From Fen-178 sp963722575 (GTDB lineage Bacteria; Acidobacteriota; Terriglobia; Bryobacterales; Bryobacteraceae), in NCBI GenBank assembly GCA_963722575.1, contig CAVRNR010000003.1:1-64000 (forward strand): a DNA stretch of 64,000 nt, in the 5' to 3' direction. Made by a program: the position numbers and the translations under genes. Shown here piece by piece: positions 15,750 through 24,383 of the stretch; within the stretch, counting starts at the first letter, position 1; the number at the start of each line of letters is the position of its first letter. The notes under the pieces are model-generated. The model was not told the origin of the DNA, made no database searches, and saw only the letters and a program-made list of their open reading frames with translations.

Positions 15750-17471
15750 CTAACGTCCATCGTACGACAGAAGACGCTGGCAGTGCTCCTGGCTGGCTCT
15801 GAGTTGCGCCAGCGCCGCCAGGAGTTGGGATGGCGTATCGTCAGCCGGGTTATCCGGGGGCGCCATGCCGAGTAGAACGGCGAGAAGGGTCTCCACCCGC
15901 CGGGCAGCGCCCACCAATTCCTCGGTGGCAGGTTGCCAGGCGGCCGGTTCCGAGCGCACATCGAGGGGCGCAACAGTGCCGCCAAGGGAGCGCAACAAGG
16001 GTGTGAGACTGCCTTCTATCTGCCCCGATTCCTTGGCGAATGCGGCCAGGTGATCGCGCCACAGGTTCCCCAGCGTGTGGCGATCTTCCATGCTCAACTG
16101 CCGCTCCACATCGGGAGGGAACTGTTGCGCCAAACGCCGCAGGGCGTAGACCCGGGCCATGGCCGCGTCGCTCTCGTCGAGCAGTTGGGAGCTGAATCGC
16201 TCGTACTGCGGACGGCCTCCCAGCCGCTCCTCCAGCCGCGCCTGAAATGGCGGCGGCGCCGAGCCGGCGCTATCGCGGACGGCCGGCGCTTCCGGCGTGG
16301 TGCCCTCTGGGCCCGGCGGCGCACCGGGCCCAGAGGGCACCACGCCCGGTTCCGTAAACCGCACCACCACCCCCGGCATGGAATCCAGCGCCTCGTGAAT
16401 CTGTTTCTGGTGTTGCGGCGGAATGCCCGTGCCGCTGACCAGAATCTGCCCGCTCTCGCGTGCGATCTCCACCGGGTCCCCCAAATCGGCGCCCACCTGG
16501 TGCAGCGCCGCCACCACTTGCAGTTCTTCCGCCACGCCCGCTGGGTTCACCGGCTCGGCCAATGGTTCAACTCGATCCGGCGGCATGCCAGGTTGACGGG
16601 GCATGCCGCCGGTGGCTCCAGCCACTGTGCTTGCGGGAAGTGTTGGCTGATCTGTCAATTCCGTCATCTCCACCCAGTCCCGGTTGCGAAACTCGAACCG
16701 CCCTTCCAGCGGTTCGAAGTCCGTCATCCGGAGCTTGAGGGTCGCCGAAACCAGTTCGCTCGCATCCGTGGTTGTCTGGATGCGGTAACTGTCGCGGTCC
16801 GGAGATTGTGCGTCCTTGACGGCCGCGACCTCGTCCCGCTTCGCCGGGAGTTGGTCGCGCCATGTCACGAAAGCCCTTGCGCTGAGGGGGTCGTCCCAGT
16901 TGTAATTCGCCGAGCGGAAGAGCCGCTCGATCGCCGGCGCATCGGATGCCGGCTGGCCGGCGCCGATGACGCGCGTCAATTGTTGCGATGCCGTCCTGAT
17001 GCGTATGCGCCGCGCGGGCCGCGGCCGCGAATCCGCCACCGCCACCGCTTTCTTCAACAGCGCCGCCGCCTGCACCGAAGGAGCCTCGCGCAGTTGATAC
17101 ACGATGGCGCAGACCACCGCCACCGCGATGGCCCCGGTGGCCGCCCACCGCACAGCCGGACGCGGCGGGAACATGGCTCTGGCCAGCCGCGCCGCCAGCG
17201 ATTCGCCGCCCAGCGATGCGTCTATTTGGTCAAAGCCCCGCGACAGGTCCTGCCACGGTTCGGGCGGCGGCGGCAGGCGGGTCCCCAGGACGTTCTTGCG
17301 GTAGCGCACACAATCGCCGGCCGTGTTTTGCAGCTCTTCCAGTTCGGCCCGGCAATGCCCGCAGGCTTCCAGGTGCTGGCGGATCTGCCGCGCTTTCCGC
17401 CCCGGCAGTTCGCCATCGAGATAGCGCAGCAGTTGCCCCTCTTCCGGATGCCGCATTCCCGGGCTACTCAT
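15750..17471 (-). CDS. Anti-sigma factor with zinc-finger domain and large C-terminal region
   Basis: A 573-aa protein. The N-terminus has the zinc-binding anti-sigma motif (HPEEGQLLRYLDGELPGRK, then HLEACGHCRAEL: His-x3-Cys-x2-Cys). One transmembrane helix lies near residue 120 (WAATGAIAVAVVCAIVYQL). The long periplasmic part holds conserved blocks and P/G-rich linkers. It overlaps the sigma-factor gene by 8 bp, so the two are translationally coupled and it most likely holds that sigma factor at the membrane. The large outer domain may sense a signal linked to the receptor downstream. Confidence 0.85.
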   Translation of the reverse strand: MSSPGMRHPEEGQLLRYLDGELPGRKARQIRQHLEACGHCRAELEELQNTAGDCVRYRKNVLGTRLPPPPEPWQDLSRGFDQIDASLGGESLAARLARAMFPPRPAVRWAATGAIAVAVVCAIVYQLREAPSVQAAALLKKAVAVADSRPRPARRIRIRTASQQLTRVIGAGQPASDAPAIERLFRSANYNWDDPLSARAFVTWRDQLPAKRDEVAAVKDAQSPDRDSYRIQTTTDASELVSATLKLRMTDFEPLEGRFEFRNRDWVEMTELTDQPTLPASTVAGATGGMPRQPGMPPDRVEPLAEPVNPAGVAEELQVVAALHQVGADLGDPVEIARESGQILVSGTGIPPQHQKQIHEALDSMPGVVVRFTEPGVVPSGPGAPPGPEGTTPEAPAVRDSAGSAPPPFQARLEERLGGRPQYERFSSQLLDESDAAMARVYALRRLAQQFPPDVERQLSMEDRHTLGNLWRDHLAAFAKESGQIEGSLTPLLRSLGGTVAPLDVRSEPAAWQPATEELVGAARRVETLLAVLLGMAPPDNPADDTPSQLLAALAQLRASQEHCQRLLSYDGR

Positions 17472-18018
17472 AGCGCACCTTTTTCAGCCGCTCCATGGCC
17501 CGGCGCAGAAACTCTCCCACGGTGGAAGCGCTAATGCCCAGCGCGGACCCGATTTCGGGATATCGCAAGCCTTCCATGCGCAGGAACAGGCATCGCCGCT
17601 GCTGTTCCGAAAGGCCTTCCACCGCGCTGTGAAACCGTGTCATACGCTCGTGTTCCAACAAGTCGCTTTCCGGATTCCCGCTTGGCCCCGCATATTGCTC
17701 CCCCCACTCGGGGGCTAAGGGCTCCTCCGAATTCTGCCGGGTCCGGATCTTCAACCCCAGGTTATGGGCCACTCGAAAAACCCAGGCCCTGGGATTCTCC
17801 AGCTTGTCTCCTTTCCGCAAAGCGGTGTACAGCCGGAGGAACACTTCCTGGGCAGCCTCCTGGGCGCGTGGGGGATTGAGCCCCAACGTGAGCAGGTACC
17901 GGTATACGTCCTCGCGCGCCTCCTCATACAGCTTGCCTACTTCGTCCCGCAACGCCGCCGTGTTCCGCTCTTGCGCAATCATGCCTGCCAGCTCTGCTCC
18001 CCGCGGAAGGAACGGCAT
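17464..18018 (-). CDS. ECF-type RNA polymerase sigma factor
   Basis: A 184-aa protein with region 2 (ARAQEAAQEVFLRLYTALRK, then NPRAWVFRVAHNLGLK) and region 4 (LSEQQRRCLFLRMEGLRYPE followed by IGSALGISASTVGEFLRRAM). An alternative start is Met13 (MIAQERNT). First gene of the sigma/anti-sigma/receptor operon. An inverted repeat at 18053-18087 lies upstream, between it and a divergent glycosyltransferase gene, and may be its operator or promoter region. Confidence 0.9.
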   Translation of the reverse strand: MPFLPRGAELAGMIAQERNTAALRDEVGKLYEEAREDVYRYLLTLGLNPPRAQEAAQEVFLRLYTALRKGDKLENPRAWVFRVAHNLGLKIRTRQNSEEPLAPEWGEQYAGPSGNPESDLLEHERMTRFHSAVEGLSEQQRRCLFLRMEGLRYPEIGSALGISASTVGEFLRRAMERLKKVRYE

Positions 18019-18052
18019 TCGCTCACCACTAAGACCTTTTCCGCCATATTTC

Positions 18053-18087
18053 CAACTACACCATTTCGAGAAATTTTAGTGTAGTTG
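18053..18087. promoter_or_regulatory. Nested inverted repeat between divergent genes (operator candidate)
   Basis: CAACTACAC (18053-18061) pairs with GTGTAGTTG (18079-18087), a perfect 9-bp inverted repeat with a 17-nt spacer. Inside it is a smaller palindrome, ATTTCGAGAAAT. Placed between the ECF sigma gene (minus) and the GT2 gene (plus, start 18117), it is well suited to control one or both. The TACA/TGTA half-sites recall BlaI/CopY-type operators, but no such regulator is encoded nearby. Confidence 0.5.
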
Positions 18088-18116
18088 AATGCGCCTCCGC
18101 CGGGTCTTAGAGATGC

Positions 18117-19178
18117 ATGGATACCACCGTATGCGTATCGATCACTACCTATAACAGCGGCCGGTACATCCGTCGCTGTCTGGACTCCGTCCTCGAGCAG
18201 CAGGGCGTGCTGCTGGAGGTCGTGGTGGTCGACAACGCATCCACCGACGCCACCCGCGAGATCCTGAAGCACTATCGCGGGTCGATTCGCGTCATCTTCA
18301 ACCGCCGCAACGAGGGGTTCGCCGCGGCGCAGAACCAGGCCATTCGCGCCAGCCGCGCCGAATGGGTCCTGTGCCTGAATCCGGACGTGCTCATGGAGCC
18401 CGGCTTCATACGGGGTCTGGTGGATACCGGCGAGATGGATCCCGACGCCGGCTCGGTGTGCGGCAAGCTTTTGTCCATCGGCCCCGGGTTCCAGCCGCTC
18501 CCGAAGCGGCGCATCGATTCCACGGGCATGTATTTCACCCCCGCCATGCGCCACTTCGACCGGGGATGGCACGAGCCCGACGGCAACCGCTTCGACCACC
18601 CGCAGTACGTCTTCGGCGCGAGCGCCGCCGCCGCCCTCTATCGCCGCCAGATGATCGACGACGTTTCGGTCGATGGCGACCTCTTCGACCCGGATTTCTT
18701 TGCCTACCGGGAAGACGCCGATCTGGCGTGGCGGGCGCAGTTGCTGGGGTGGCGCTGCATCTACACGCCCGCGGCGGTGGCCTGGCACGTGCGAACCGTG
18801 ACGCCCGGGAGCCGGCTGGCGGTCCCGGCCATCATCAACATGCACTCCGTCAAGAACCGCTTCCTGATGCGCATCAAGAACGCCACCCCGGATCTGTACC
18901 GCCGCTTCTGGCTGCCCATGATGGCCCGCGATCTGGTGGTGGTAGGCGGCTGCCTGCTGGCCGAACCCAGGTCGCTCGTGGCCTTTTGGCAAGTGGCCAA
19001 GGGCTTCCGCGCCGCCCTGCGGCGGAGGCGTTTCATCATGAGCCGCCGCCGAGTAAGCGATGAGGCCCTGGCCCGCTGGTTCAGCTTCCAGCCGGCCGCG
19101 GAGCCGCTCAACGGCCAAGCCGCTCTGGAGCCGGCCGCTGGAATGCTGGAAGCCGACGTGAGCTTGAGCGCGCTGTGA
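18117..19178 (+). CDS. Family 2 glycosyltransferase
   Basis: A 353-aa GT-A glycosyltransferase: nucleotide-binding start VCVSITTYNSGRYIRRCLDS, VVVDNASTDATREIL, the acidic motif CLNPDVLMEPGF, and a later FFAYREDADLAWRAQLLGW typical of rhamnosyl-type GT2 enzymes. The C-terminus is amphipathic rather than membrane-spanning. Likely adds sugars to a surface polysaccharide. Its last 26 codons (19101-19178) are repeated at 21789-21866 beyond a 2.6-kb insertion, so the present 3' end may have been replaced or duplicated. Confidence 0.9.
   Translation: MDTTVCVSITTYNSGRYIRRCLDSVLEQQGVLLEVVVVDNASTDATREILKHYRGSIRVIFNRRNEGFAAAQNQAIRASRAEWVLCLNPDVLMEPGFIRGLVDTGEMDPDAGSVCGKLLSIGPGFQPLPKRRIDSTGMYFTPAMRHFDRGWHEPDGNRFDHPQYVFGASAAAALYRRQMIDDVSVDGDLFDPDFFAYREDADLAWRAQLLGWRCIYTPAAVAWHVRTVTPGSRLAVPAIINMHSVKNRFLMRIKNATPDLYRRFWLPMMARDLVVVGGCLLAEPRSLVAFWQVAKGFRAALRRRRFIMSRRRVSDEALARWFSFQPAAEPLNGQAALEPAAGMLEADVSLSAL
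19101..19178 (+). repeat. 78-bp direct repeat, left copy (3' end of glycosyltransferase gene)
   Basis: Encodes EPLNGQAALEPAAGMLEADV and SLSAL plus stop. About 68 of 78 bases match the right copy at 21789-21866; most differences fall in third codon positions. Confidence 0.8.
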
Positions 19179-19431
19179 TGGTCACCCGCTGGAGGTGCTG
19201 ACCCCGCATTTCTCACGGGTCTTCCGCCGAGGCGTGGTGCGGGGCCGGAGCGGAGTCGGCGATAAGCGGGATGTGCAGGTTAAACCCGTGGTCGGGAACC
19301 ACCGAAAGCGCGCGGGAGGGCCCCCGTGCAGTTCACGCAAAGGGCCTCTAATAACGTTTACGTAGCTATTCCGTTTTTTCCAGCGTACACTACCACTTGG
19401 GGCGGCAGATTGTCGCACCGGGAGGTCAATA

Positions 19432-19557
19432 ATGAACGACAAGCTGGTATTCCTGAGTCTCGACGCCGAAAGCATGATGGTGAATCTCTGGGCGGTGTCA
19501 AGGGTTGATCTGGATCACGAAAAGACGACGGCCACTCTTTATATCGACGGAGAGTAA
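19432..19557 (+). CDS. 41-aa protein of unknown function
   Basis: Starts MNDKLVFLSLDAESMMVNLW, ends TATLYIDGE, with a good ribosome-binding site (GGGAGG, 6 nt upstream of the ATG). The composition (acidic, beta-prone, no low complexity) looks like a real small protein. It is the first gene of the 2.6-kb insertion, 188 bp upstream of the protease gene. No relatives recognised. Confidence 0.5.
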   Translation: MNDKLVFLSLDAESMMVNLWAVSRVDLDHEKTTATLYIDGE

Positions 19558-19744
19558 CTTCCGTCTACCCAAGCATACGGCTTCTTCACTAGAAAGATCC
19601 ACAACGAGATCATCATCGTCAATCCGTGACTCCCCAAAGGACTCTGGTTTTGGCGGTATTTCGGCACGCTGCGGGCCTGTACCCCAACACAAAACCGTTT
19701 TGACCACCTGGTAAGAGCGCCTCTAACAGAAAGGTGGTATTCCA

Positions 19745-20848
19745 ATGAATCGGACACAATCTCGAGGCCAAATGGAGTCCGAGTTATTACACCCTAGCGC
19801 TTATTTGTTGGTCGCTGGCTTACTTGCTGTGTGCCCCGCCAGCTCACAGACAGCGCGAGCTGTCGCCCAGCGATCATTACCGTCGGTGGTCCTTCTGATA
19901 ATGTCAGACACCAACGGCCAGCCTATTTCCTTAGGCAGCGGCTTCTTCGTCAAGGACGGTATAGTCGCCACCAACGTACATGTGATTGCTGGTGCTTCCC
20001 AAGGACGAGTGAAGTTCGCCGGACAATCTCGAACATATACTGTGACGGGCACAGTGGGGATAGATGCCCTTAACGATCTGGCGCTGCTCAAGGTGAGCGG
20101 CGGGACGGCACCCGCCCTTGTGCTTGGGCAAAGTGACAACATGTCCGTTGGTGACGATGTTTATGTTGCTGGTAACCCTGAGGGGTTGGAGGGAACCCTG
20201 TCCAGTGGTATCGTCAGCGCCTTGAGACAGGTTCAGGAGCATAAACTCTTGCAGATTACAGCGCCAATTTCTCCCGGCAGCAGCGGTGGACCCGTCTTGA
20301 ACGCCCACGGTGAGGTCATCGGTGTTGCGGTTGCGACGCTCATGGGCGGACAGAACCTGAATTTCGCAGTGCCAAGCTCCTATCTGACCACGATGTTGGC
20401 GAATGTCGGATCAGAAACCCCCCTCAGTGCGCATTCAAGGAGCGCTTTACCAGCCGTTGACGCCCTAGGGGGCAAGGTGACCGATGCGATTCAGATCACA
20501 CATCGCACAGTGTGGTGCAACGGCGCTTTAGACTTCTCAATCCGCAATTCTCTGGCCCGTGCAATTGAAGATGTGACGGTTCTATTTGTCTTCCGTGACG
20601 AATCCGGCGATCCCGTTGATTTCGTTGAGAAAAGGTATTCCGCGCGGATTCCGCCCGGTCTCGCTAAGGCCATTTACAGCACTTTGGAGGGGGGGCCTCA
20701 TGTACCACCGCGGGCGATGGCGCCCTTGGAACGTGCTGGAAGAAGGCGAAGCGGGTTTATTTGTGGAGCAGGTGGATATTCGGAAGAGCAGTTTGATCTT
20801 TCATTTATCGAAGTCCGTATCCTTGGATTTCGCATAGTCGATGAGTGA
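19745..20848 (+). CDS. Secreted trypsin-like (S1C/HtrA-type) serine protease without PDZ domain
   Basis: A 367-aa protein with a signal peptide ending near PASSQTA; the start may be Met10. The catalytic triad is visible: His in GIVATNVHVIAGAS, Asp in GIDALNDLALLKVSG, Ser in APISPGSSGGPVLNAHG. After the protease domain (about residues 40-220) there is no PDZ domain. The C-terminal 130 residues look like a separate beta domain (VWCNGALDFSIRNSLARAIE). Probably a periplasmic or exported processing protease. Shares the 2.6-kb insertion with an FRG-domain gene. Confidence 0.85.
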   Translation: MNRTQSRGQMESELLHPSAYLLVAGLLAVCPASSQTARAVAQRSLPSVVLLIMSDTNGQPISLGSGFFVKDGIVATNVHVIAGASQGRVKFAGQSRTYTVTGTVGIDALNDLALLKVSGGTAPALVLGQSDNMSVGDDVYVAGNPEGLEGTLSSGIVSALRQVQEHKLLQITAPISPGSSGGPVLNAHGEVIGVAVATLMGGQNLNFAVPSSYLTTMLANVGSETPLSAHSRSALPAVDALGGKVTDAIQITHRTVWCNGALDFSIRNSLARAIEDVTVLFVFRDESGDPVDFVEKRYSARIPPGLAKAIYSTLEGGPHVPPRAMAPLERAGRRRSGFICGAGGYSEEQFDLSFIEVRILGFRIVDE

Positions 20849-20974
20849 TCCTGGTACAGTTGCCAAGACCTCGAAGGCCGCGAGCGGTCACAGACCTAGA
20901 GCCTGTGGCGGCCCTGTTCAGGCCGCCGGCCCCGACGACCTGCGGGACGTATGCGAACCGAAGGCTGAGAAAGC

Positions 20975-21757
20975 ATGACACCCAACAAAATCGACCCGGT
21001 GAGCAGCATCCGAGAGTTTATGGAAGTAATCTGGGAGAAACCGCCGGATGATGACATCGGCCAGAGGATTTACCGCGGGCAGTCTAATGACTGGCCCCTG
21101 TTGCCGAAGCTGTTCAGGCCGGAGGTGTTGAGGACGAACACCGGCGATAGAAGCCCGAGCAGGTTGGAGGAGCAGCTCATGGAACAGTTTCGTGAGCGGA
21201 GCCCTTATCTGGTACCGTCTTCGCCGACCTTAATATACGACATGATGAGCCTCGCCCAACATTACGGGATTCCCACACGCTTGCTCGACTGGACTAGCAA
21301 TCCCCTGATGGCCCTCTTCTTTGCAGCGGAAGGCGTTACACCGCCGAGTCCAATCGTATACATCTACGACGGCACGCAGAAACAACTAGAATTTGGAGAG
21401 GCTTGCCGGCGTGCTCCACGGCTAGACCCGGCGGCAACAGTAATCGTTCGGCCCGCCGCGCACAGTCACCGTATTGTGGCACAGGCTGGCTGGCATACGC
21501 TACATTCCCTGACGCTTGGCATCTACCAAACCGGGAAGATGCGACCGATGTGGTTAACCGAGCAGCCCAATCGCCTCGCAAAAATACCTATCGAACCGCA
21601 GAAGGCGGGAAGCATCAAGCGAGAGTTGCGGGACATGGGCATCCACGCCGCAACGGTCTATGGGGATCTCGCGTCGGTCTGTAGAGAGATTCAAGACGAC
21701 CTTGGGATTCCGTCCGACATCAGACGTGAGGCACCGAAGACCACCGAAGACCCGTAA
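20975..21757 (+). CDS. FRG-domain protein
   Basis: A 260-aa protein showing the FRG signature: RIYRGQSNDWPLLPKLFRPE near the start, a central AQHYGIPTRLLDWTSNPLMA with LFFAAEG, and a C-terminal RELRDMGIHAATVYGDLAS. FRG domains occur widely in phage-defence and toxin-like genes; the conserved Arg-Gly and Asp-Trp-Ser/Thr residues are present, so the fold appears intact. The exact activity is not established here. The start is ATG 20975 with only a weak ribosome-binding site (GCTGAGAAAGC). Confidence 0.8.
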   Translation: MTPNKIDPVSSIREFMEVIWEKPPDDDIGQRIYRGQSNDWPLLPKLFRPEVLRTNTGDRSPSRLEEQLMEQFRERSPYLVPSSPTLIYDMMSLAQHYGIPTRLLDWTSNPLMALFFAAEGVTPPSPIVYIYDGTQKQLEFGEACRRAPRLDPAATVIVRPAAHSHRIVAQAGWHTLHSLTLGIYQTGKMRPMWLTEQPNRLAKIPIEPQKAGSIKRELRDMGIHAATVYGDLASVCREIQDDLGIPSDIRREAPKTTEDP

Positions 21758-21788
21758 ACCCACCGTTCCACAATCACCGCAGCCCCCG

Positions 21789-21866
21789 GAACCGCTGCAC
21801 GGCGAGGCCGCTCTGGAGCCAGCCGCGGGGATGCTGGAAGCGGACGTGAGCTTGAGCGTGCTGTAA
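21789..21866 (+). repeat. 78-bp direct repeat, right copy (orphaned gene end)
   Basis: Encodes EPLHGEAALEPAAGMLEADV and SLSVL plus stop, matching the end of the glycosyltransferase at 19101-19178. Here it is detached from any gene body and probably represents the displaced original tail or the tail carried by the insertion. Confidence 0.8.
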
Positions 21867-21903
21867 CCCCTGCTACCATCTACGCAGGGAGGACCTGATT
21901 CAC

Positions 21904-22920
21904 ATGTCTGAGATTCACGCATTGGCCGCGCGGCAGCCGCGCGGAAAACTGGGGCCGCTGGCCTACGACCCGGGGCCGCTGGCGGACGAGCAGGTCGAAA
22001 TCGACGTTCAGTACTGCGGCATCTGCCATTCCGACCTTTCGATGTTGAATAACGACTGGCAGATCACGCAGTATCCCTTGGTCCCCGGCCATGAAGCCAT
22101 CGGAAAGATTTCCGCCATGGGCCGCGGCGCCAAGTCGGTTCACGTCGGACAAACGGTGGGGCTGGGTTGGAATGCCGGCAGTTGCCTGCACTGCCGCCAG
22201 TGCCTCACTGGCAATCACAACATGTGCCAGAGCCTGGAGCAGACTATCGTCGGCAGACATGGCGCATTCGCCACCAAGGTCCGCTGCCATTGGTGCTGGG
22301 CCACACCCATTCCGGAGGGCATCGACGTGGCCAAGGCCGGGCCATTGCTGTGCGGCGGCATCACGGTGTTCAACCCGCTTCTCGAATGCGGCGTGCTGCC
22401 CACGCATAAGGTGGGCGTCGTCGGAATCGGCGGCCTCGGGCACCTGGCGCTGCAATTCCTGAACAAGTGGGGATGCGATGTGACCGCCTTCACTTCCTCC
22501 GCCTCAAAGTCGGAGGAGGCCCGGCGGATGGGCGCCCACCACGTGGTGGATACGCATTCGGCGGAACAGTTGCAACAGTTGGCTGGCAGCTTCGATTTCA
22601 TTCTGTCGACGGTCAACGCGCCGCTGGATTGGACGGCATATCTTTTGGCGCTGGCTCCCAAAGGGCGTCTGCACATCGTGGGTGTGGTGCCCGAGCCGAT
22701 GCCCATTCCCGCGTTCCCGTTGATCGCCGGCGAGCGCTCGGTGGGCGGCTCGCCTTCGGGTGCTCCGGCCACGGTGGCGACCATGCTGGATTTCTGCGCC
22801 CGCCACCGGATCGGTCCGGTCACCGAGGAGTTTCCCATGAGCCGGGCCAACGAAGCGTTAGCCCACCTGGAGGCCGGCAAAGCCCGCTATCGCGTCGTGC
22901 TGCGGAACGATCTTGCGTAG
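21904..22920 (+). CDS. Zinc-dependent alcohol dehydrogenase (cinnamyl/YahK-type)
   Basis: A 338-aa MDR enzyme. Catalytic zinc ligands are in QYCGICHSDLSMLNNDW and VPGHEAIGKI. The structural zinc loop CLHCRQCLTGNHNMC has four Cys. The cofactor fold is VGVVGIGGLGHLALQFLNKW with TSSASKSEEARRMGA after beta-2, suggesting NADPH. Length and motifs match NADP-dependent aldehyde reductases such as YahK/Ahr. Good ribosome-binding site (GGGAGG). Overlaps the next gene by 8 bp, so the two may be co-transcribed although functionally unlike. Confidence 0.9.
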   Translation: MSEIHALAARQPRGKLGPLAYDPGPLADEQVEIDVQYCGICHSDLSMLNNDWQITQYPLVPGHEAIGKISAMGRGAKSVHVGQTVGLGWNAGSCLHCRQCLTGNHNMCQSLEQTIVGRHGAFATKVRCHWCWATPIPEGIDVAKAGPLLCGGITVFNPLLECGVLPTHKVGVVGIGGLGHLALQFLNKWGCDVTAFTSSASKSEEARRMGAHHVVDTHSAEQLQQLAGSFDFILSTVNAPLDWTAYLLALAPKGRLHIVGVVPEPMPIPAFPLIAGERSVGGSPSGAPATVATMLDFCARHRIGPVTEEFPMSRANEALAHLEAGKARYRVVLRNDLA

Positions 22921-24355
22921 CGGCCGACTGCTGCCGCTGCTGTTGGCGTTGTGCCTCGTACGGCTCTGGTTCATGCCGTTACCTTCGAGCTTCTGGCTGG
23001 ATGAGATGGCCACTGTCTTCGTCGCGCAGCACCGCGCGAATCACCCTTCGCTCGCCGACGCGGCGCCGCAGGCGTGGCGCTCCTGGTACTACCCCGTCAT
23101 CCACATGAATGGCGAGCTTTTCGGGTATTCGGAGGTGGCTACTCGCCTGCCGTCCATTCTGGCCATGCTCGGATTCCTCTGGCTTCTGGCCGCTCTCGCG
23201 CGGCGGCTGATCCACCCGGAAGCGGCGTGGTTTGCGGTCTTCGCGTGCCTGGCTCTGCCGGGTCTGAACTATCAGGCGGCCAACGCGCGCCCTTATGCGC
23301 TGGGCATGTGCGTGTTCGTGGCGGCGCTGCTGTTTCTGGTCAGGTGGCTCGACTTTGGCAGATGGCGCGACGGGCTGTTGCTTGCCGCCAGTGCCGCGCT
23401 GGTCGAGTACATTCACCTGTTGTTCTGGCCCTCGTGCCTGGTATTCGTTCTCTATGCCGCCGCACGCGTGGCCCGGGGCGAGACTCCCGTGAGTTGGAAG
23501 CGTGCGGTTCCGGTCTTCGGCCTTTGCGCCGCCGCGCTGCTACCGGTAATGGCGCAGACGCTCTCTTTACTGCGCGAGGCGCACGCGCACGTCATCGCGC
23601 CATTGCCGTCGCTCTGGCAATTCCTCCGCTCTCTGGAACTGACGCTCGTCCTGGGATGCGCGTTGGCCGCATGGCTGATTGCCCACGCGCGGCGGTGGCG
23701 GCCGCTCGCGCTCACCACGATCATTCTTGTCGCCGCATGGTGGCTATGCCAGCCCGTCCTCCTGTACACGTTTTCCTGGCTGACCGGCGACGCGGTTTTC
23801 GTCCCGCGCTATCTGCAACTGGCGCTGCCGGGCGCGGCGCTCGCCGCCACCGCCATGGCGGCTCTGTTCATCCCCGCCGGCCAGTGGCGGCGGATCTCTG
23901 TCATATTCGCCCTCGGGGTGCTCCTTTTTCTGGGACAATGGCGCGAGGTTTGGCCGCGGCACCACAACTCCGATTGGCGCGCGGCCGCGCACGCCGTCAA
24001 CCAACTGGAAGCCGCCGGTGAGATCCCCGTGATTTGCCCCAGCCCGTTCATTGAGGCCCGCCCGCCGGCCTGGCGCCCCGACTACCCGCTGCCCGGATTC
24101 CTCTACGCGCACCTGGCGGTTTATCCCATAGCGGGCAAGATCTACCTGTTCCCGTTCGAGGATTCCCCGCCAGCCGAATCCCAGGCGGCCACGCTTTCCC
24201 GCTCGCGCCGTTTCCTGATCTACGGCTGGGAGCCGCAAGTGCACTTCTGGCGGCTATGGTTCGCGCGCCGTCCCGAATTCGCCGGCTGGCATGAGCGCCG
24301 CCTGGGCCCCTTCGCCGACGTGGATGTGGTACTGTTTGAAGCGGCGCCGGGTTGA
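22913..24355 (+). CDS. Membrane glycosyltransferase (GT39/ArnT-like)
   Basis: A 480-aa polytopic protein with about ten hydrophobic helices. The first extracytoplasmic loop carries FWLDEMATVFVAQHRA, the acidic motif where lipid-sugar-dependent GT-C enzymes bind the donor phosphate. The helices are followed by a C-terminal soluble domain (ICPSPFIEARPPAWRPDYPL). Likely transfers sugar from a polyprenyl carrier to an envelope acceptor. Target unknown. Confidence 0.75.
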   Translation: MRSGRLLPLLLALCLVRLWFMPLPSSFWLDEMATVFVAQHRANHPSLADAAPQAWRSWYYPVIHMNGELFGYSEVATRLPSILAMLGFLWLLAALARRLIHPEAAWFAVFACLALPGLNYQAANARPYALGMCVFVAALLFLVRWLDFGRWRDGLLLAASAALVEYIHLLFWPSCLVFVLYAAARVARGETPVSWKRAVPVFGLCAAALLPVMAQTLSLLREAHAHVIAPLPSLWQFLRSLELTLVLGCALAAWLIAHARRWRPLALTTIILVAAWWLCQPVLLYTFSWLTGDAVFVPRYLQLALPGAALAATAMAALFIPAGQWRRISVIFALGVLLFLGQWREVWPRHHNSDWRAAAHAVNQLEAAGEIPVICPSPFIEARPPAWRPDYPLPGFLYAHLAVYPIAGKIYLFPFEDSPPAESQAATLSRSRRFLIYGWEPQVHFWRLWFARRPEFAGWHERRLGPFADVDVVLFEAAPG

Positions 24356-24376
24356 CAGACGAAAGCGTCTGTCCCA
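24354..24376. repeat. Hairpin with CCCAC tail
   Basis: GACAGACG and CGTCTGTC (24354-24373) form a perfect 8-bp stem with loop AAAG, followed by CCAC. It overlaps the stop of the preceding gene. Similar hairpins with a CCCAC tail occur at 34524-34547 and 41116-41214. Confidence 0.6.
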
Positions 24377-24383
24377 CGTTGAT

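Larger units (their letters stand above)
19179..21788. mobile_element. 2.6-kb insertion bounded by 78-bp direct repeats
   Basis: The segment carries a 41-aa ORF, a secreted trypsin-like protease and an FRG-domain protein, with long non-coding gaps (19179-19431 and 19558-19744) in which nothing else is recognised. It is visibly richer in A and T than its neighbours. It sits exactly between two diverged copies of a glycosyltransferase 3' end, as in elements that insert into a gene's end and bring a replacement tail. No recombinase is present, so mobility is inferred from structure only. Confidence 0.5.

Noticed and set aside
15933..17534. Plus-strand 533-codon frame
   Set aside because: Antisense of the anti-sigma gene, which has clear zinc-finger and membrane segments; the frame is Arg/His-rich shadow.
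17979..19118. Minus-strand 379-codon frame
   Set aside because: Antisense of the GT2 glycosyltransferase and overlaps the ECF sigma start.
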